Source: Natrinema amylolyticum
Lineage (GTDB): Archaea; Halobacteriota; Halobacteria; Halobacteriales; Natrialbaceae
NCBI RefSeq assembly: GCF_020515625.1
Contig: NZ_JAIWPJ010000001.1
Span: 496,001-560,000 of the forward strand
DNA: 64,000 bases
Direction: 5' to 3'
Positions 61,498 through 64,000 of this stretch are shown in pieces. How positions within the stretch are numbered: position 1 is the first letter of the stretch; each line of letters starts with the position of its first letter. The notes below the pieces were generated by a model, which saw only the letters and a list, made by a program, of their open reading frames with translations, was not told the origin of the DNA and did no database searches. The translations under genes and the position numbers were made by a program.

Positions 61498-62448
61498 TTA
61501 GTTGTCCTCGACCTCGACGTTTTCACCGTCGGTTTCGATGTCACGGCCGTTCTCGACTGCGAGCTCGTCGTCGGTCAGCTCGATGCTAACGTCGTCCTCG
61601 AGTTCGAGTTCGCGGTCGTCGTTCTCGAAGTCGACATCGTTCGTCACGGTTTCGAGTTCGCCTTCAGCCTGCTCGATGTCGGCGTCGCTGGTCAACGCTT
61701 CGACGCCGGTGGGATCGTTCTCGAAGTCGACGTCGCTCGTCACGGCTTCGAGTTCGCCTTCAGCCTGCTCGATGTCGGCGTCGCTGGTCAGCGCTTCGAC
61801 GCCGAATTCGTCGTTCTCAAAGTCCGTGTCGCCGTTCCGGACCTCGAGGCTGTCGCTGGTGTGTTCGATGTCGTGTTCGTCGGTCTCCAGTTCGACTTCG
61901 TCACTCTCGAGGTCGAGATCGACGCCTCCGACACCGTCCGTCTCGATGTCGACGCCGTCGTTGACCTCGTAATCGAGGCTGTCGTCGTCGATTTCGGCGT
62001 CGCTACCGTCTTGCTCGATGTCGGTGTCGCCGGCGGCGAGATCGACGGTGTCGCCGTCACTCTCACTTTCGAAGTCGGTGTCGCCGGCCTCGACTGCAGC
62101 GTCACCGTCGGATTGATCGATCTCGGTATCGGCGGCCTCGAGATCGACGGTGTCGCCGTCACTCTCACTTTCGAAGTCGGTATCACCGGCCTCGACTGCA
62201 GCGTCACCGTCGGATTGATCGATCTCGGTGTCACCGACTTCGGCATCGACCGTTTCGCGATCGTTCTCGGATTCCAGATCGACGTTATCGTACTCGACGT
62301 CCGCATCGTCACCGTCGAATTCGATGTCGGAATCGTCGTCCTCGATATCCACCCCGTCGTCTTGGGCGGCCGCCGGTATCGCCATCATGCCGACGGTCAC
62401 CGTCAGCGCGAGGAGCGTCACGAGTACAGTTTGTGTCGTTCGATTCAT
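61498..62448 (-). CDS. Secreted acidic repeat protein, paralogue 3
   Basis: 316 residues. The Sec signal MNRTTQTVLVTLLALTVTVG ends near PAAA-QDD. About fifteen half-repeats follow. One 34-residue unit (DTEIDQSDGDAAVEAGDTDF onward) occurs twice in tandem with almost identical DNA (102-bp period, 62040-62243). A 32-residue unit (EALTSDADIEQAEGELEAVT onward) occurs in tandem with a 96-bp period (61621-61813). The C-terminus ends in short acidic strands with no anchor. Of the three paralogues it has the most exact repeats, suggesting recent expansion or recombination. Confidence 0.78.
   Translation of the reverse strand: MNRTTQTVLVTLLALTVTVGMMAIPAAAQDDGVDIEDDDSDIEFDGDDADVEYDNVDLESENDRETVDAEVGDTEIDQSDGDAAVEAGDTDFESESDGDTVDLEAADTEIDQSDGDAAVEAGDTDFESESDGDTVDLAAGDTDIEQDGSDAEIDDDSLDYEVNDGVDIETDGVGGVDLDLESDEVELETDEHDIEHTSDSLEVRNGDTDFENDEFGVEALTSDADIEQAEGELEAVTSDVDFENDPTGVEALTSDADIEQAEGELETVTNDVDFENDDRELELEDDVSIELTDDELAVENGRDIETDGENVEVEDN
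61621..61813. repeat. 96-bp tandem repeats inside paralogue 3
   Basis: GTTCTCGAAGTCGAC begins units at 61621 and 61717, and a related start occurs at 61813, an exact 96-bp period. The stretch TTCGAGTTCGCCTTCAGCCT and the following GCTCGATGTCGGCGTCGCTG are identical in the two full copies. Confidence 0.85.
62040..62243. repeat. 102-bp tandem repeat inside paralogue 3
   Basis: GATCGACGGTGTCGCCGTCA begins at 62040 and again at 62142. About 90 nt after each start match with only two or three differences. The unit encodes 34 residues. Confidence 0.85.
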
Positions 62449-63246
62449 ATGTAGGTGGTCGTCACAGATTCCGGGCAGGGAGGCGGTCATCCCGGACTGT
62501 GACTGTACCAGAGACTACCGATCACACGCCCATAAAGATAAGGCAACTGATTGGTCATCGAATTAATCATTGGTAAGGTCGTAACCCTCGAGAGAGATCC
62601 TTACCGACTCGTTATCTCATATCCGACCGTTCACCGGGATAGTCGAAGGGACAGCATGGCAGAGTCGACTGGCCCTTCTCGCTACCTCGGGCCAGATAGG
62701 GGCGACGTACCGGTGCGTCAGCCCGGTCTGAAGGTCGATCGCGTTACCGAATCACGCAGACTCCGCTGGAGTACTGCCCTGATTACATCAACGGACGTGG
62801 CTGTCCTCCCGTTTCGAAATCCGATTTCGATTCGCTCGACGTGTCTGATCCGGATGAGAGGACCTGTTGTTGACAGTCCGTAGTCGTCTCTCGTCATCAC
62901 TCGCCGCCGCAATAGCGAATTGCGCAGGGCAAGCGACGGACACGGTCGCTCTCTCTGTATCAGTTCCCGGTCTCGGACACGGGTCACACGGTAGAAGGGA
63001 GGGCGCGGTCAGTCACGCTGATCACCGGGCCGAGGATTAGAGCCGACGCCGGCCGCGTACGTTCCCTCGAGTACCGAGGTCGGGACGTTCACGACGGCGA
63101 CGAAATCGGGATCAAAAGTGGACAGAGACGATTGCCAGAGTCGACTATCCGGTCCCGAAACCTGTCGAATTTGGTGGGTGAACCGCCCGTAACCACCTAA
63201 CCGATGGGTAATCGAAACTTTATGATCGTACGGAATCTACGGAAAC
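62449..63246. other. Intergenic region upstream of paralogue 3 and of the isoprenoid-type gene
   Basis: About 800 nt without a convincing gene. CTTTATGGG (minus strand, about 62530) may be the TATA element for paralogue 3, giving a leader of about 60 nt. CTTTATG at about 63218-63225 is a TATA candidate for the gene starting near 63281. Frames such as 62551-62883 on the plus strand show no domain. Confidence 0.4.
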
Positions 63247-63280
63247 ATGTACGCATCAGTACCCTCCTACTCCAGCGAAT

Positions 63281-64000
63281 ATGAGCCATGACCCACGACG
63301 GATTTCAGCGATCGCCGATGAAGTGAGAGCGGTCTACTACTCGCTCATCCGGGATGTCGACGCCCACGATGACGGGATCGGTCGAGAGCCACCCGCTGAC
63401 TTCGGCGTCGATCCAGTCGCTGATCAACTGTACCTGCCGCTGGATCTCTGGAACAGCGACCGGAAGCCGTCGCGGACAGTTCCCGCACTCGTCGCTTACG
63501 ACCCGTATCTCGACCGGAAAGACAGACACGAACTCCAGCGTATCATGGTCGGACTCGATGTCCTCGTCACGATGCTCGACGAGTTCATCGACTCGGCCCA
63601 GTCTCACAGTGAGTATCGACTTCAGTTGGCCGTCAATATCGCGTTCGCGAGTCTCCTGTCCTTCGAAAGCATCCCCGATGACGCGGCGGAGATCCACGAG
63701 GCGGTGGTAAGTTATCTCGTCGAGACCGCGCGAATTCCGACGATCGAACGCACCGTCCAGCGGGAACTCGACGAAATCACCTCGCCGGAGCGTGCAATGG
63801 AACTGATGCGGTTCTCGTACGCCTCCCGGGCGCGAGACATCTCCGTGTTCGGTCAGCTTCCCGCGTATCGCTCCGACGTCGACGACGGGACCGCCAGCCG
63901 TATCGTGAGCGACCTCGAGACGTACAGGGCGCACTATCTCCTGTTCGACGATATACGTGACGTACGGCAAGATGCTCGTAACGGTATCGAGACGCCCGTC
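63281..64000 (+). CDS. Class 1 isoprenoid-synthase-like protein (C-terminus beyond window)
   Basis: 240 codons from ATG 63281 stay open to the right edge. The protein is all-helical. VGLDVLVTMLDEFIDSAQ and LLFDDIRDVRQDARNGIETP resemble the two Asp-rich metal sites of class 1 prenyltransferases and terpene synthases, though the first is degenerate (LDEFID). It could make or modify an isoprenoid, or be an inactive homologue. A 14-codon frame from ATG 63247 ends in TGA overlapping this start region, so translation may be coupled. Confidence 0.62.
   Translation, partial: MSHDPRRISAIADEVRAVYYSLIRDVDAHDDGIGREPPADFGVDPVADQLYLPLDLWNSDRKPSRTVPALVAYDPYLDRKDRHELQRIMVGLDVLVTMLDEFIDSAQSHSEYRLQLAVNIAFASLLSFESIPDDAAEIHEAVVSYLVETARIPTIERTVQRELDEITSPERAMELMRFSYASRARDISVFGQLPAYRSDVDDGTASRIVSDLETYRAHYLLFDDIRDVRQDARNGIETPV

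Noticed and set aside
61621-62243. Possible CRISPR array from the regularly spaced repeats
   Set aside because: The repeats are contiguous 96- and 102-bp coding units with no short repeat plus unique spacer structure.

Overview
The window is haloarchaeal (class Halobacteria), probably Natrialbales-like; the order is an inference. The main blocks are GC-rich and encode very acidic proteins. Secreted proteins carry twin-arginine signals. Archaeal machinery is present (Spt5-SecE, aMBF1, TrmB, Bat and HalOD1 regulators). Many genes look leaderless: an AT-rich TATA-like box lies about 25-30 nt upstream of an ATG or GTG start, and I used this to choose several starts.

Layout. 1-3 kb: minus-strand genes for a partial molybdopterin oxidoreductase, a CMD-family protein, a MaoC hydratase and an MFS carrier. 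3-7 kb: a sugar epimerase and PEP carboxylase (ppc). A tnpB-only IS200/IS605 element (7-8.5 kb) abuts the ppc stop codon. A tRNA-Ser(CGA) follows, with a repeated array of its own 3' end. 9-26 kb: mostly housekeeping, with an Fe-S electron-transfer subunit, a LeuA/CimA enzyme, DUF192, CPBP and rhomboid proteases, endonuclease V, PolX, Mut7-C, PHP, Spt5-SecE, an F420-type oxidoreductase and HtrA.

27-38 kb is a maltodextrin-use cluster: KDPG-type aldolase, TrmB regulator, GH15 glucoamylase, a binding-protein-dependent ABC importer (ATPase, lipoprotein, two permeases) and a cytoplasmic GH13 enzyme. Together these would import malto-oligosaccharides, cut them to glucose and feed an Entner-Doudoroff-like route under TrmB control. 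A sugar-acid dehydratase at 41.4-42.6 kb may belong to the same physiology.

38-41.1 kb is an AT-richer patch of small regulators (DUF7344 twice, HalOD1, Lrp/AsnC) with two decayed genes: a zinc-ribbon frameshift and a Bat regulator with an in-frame TGA. 41.4-48.9 kb returns to core genes (AlaX, aMBF1, J-domain protein, DinB, GNAT, cupredoxin).

49-64 kb is accessory and gene-sparse. It holds a decayed IS6-type transposase, a DUF4397 secreted protein, a CMD-thioredoxin pair next to a giant PAS/GAF/Bat regulator, two copies of a 76-bp terminally inverted repeat element, and a tandem family of secreted, very acidic repeat proteins (three complete, one small decayed copy). The window ends inside a class 1 isoprenoid-synthase-like gene. 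The acidic repeat family is the least familiar system here.
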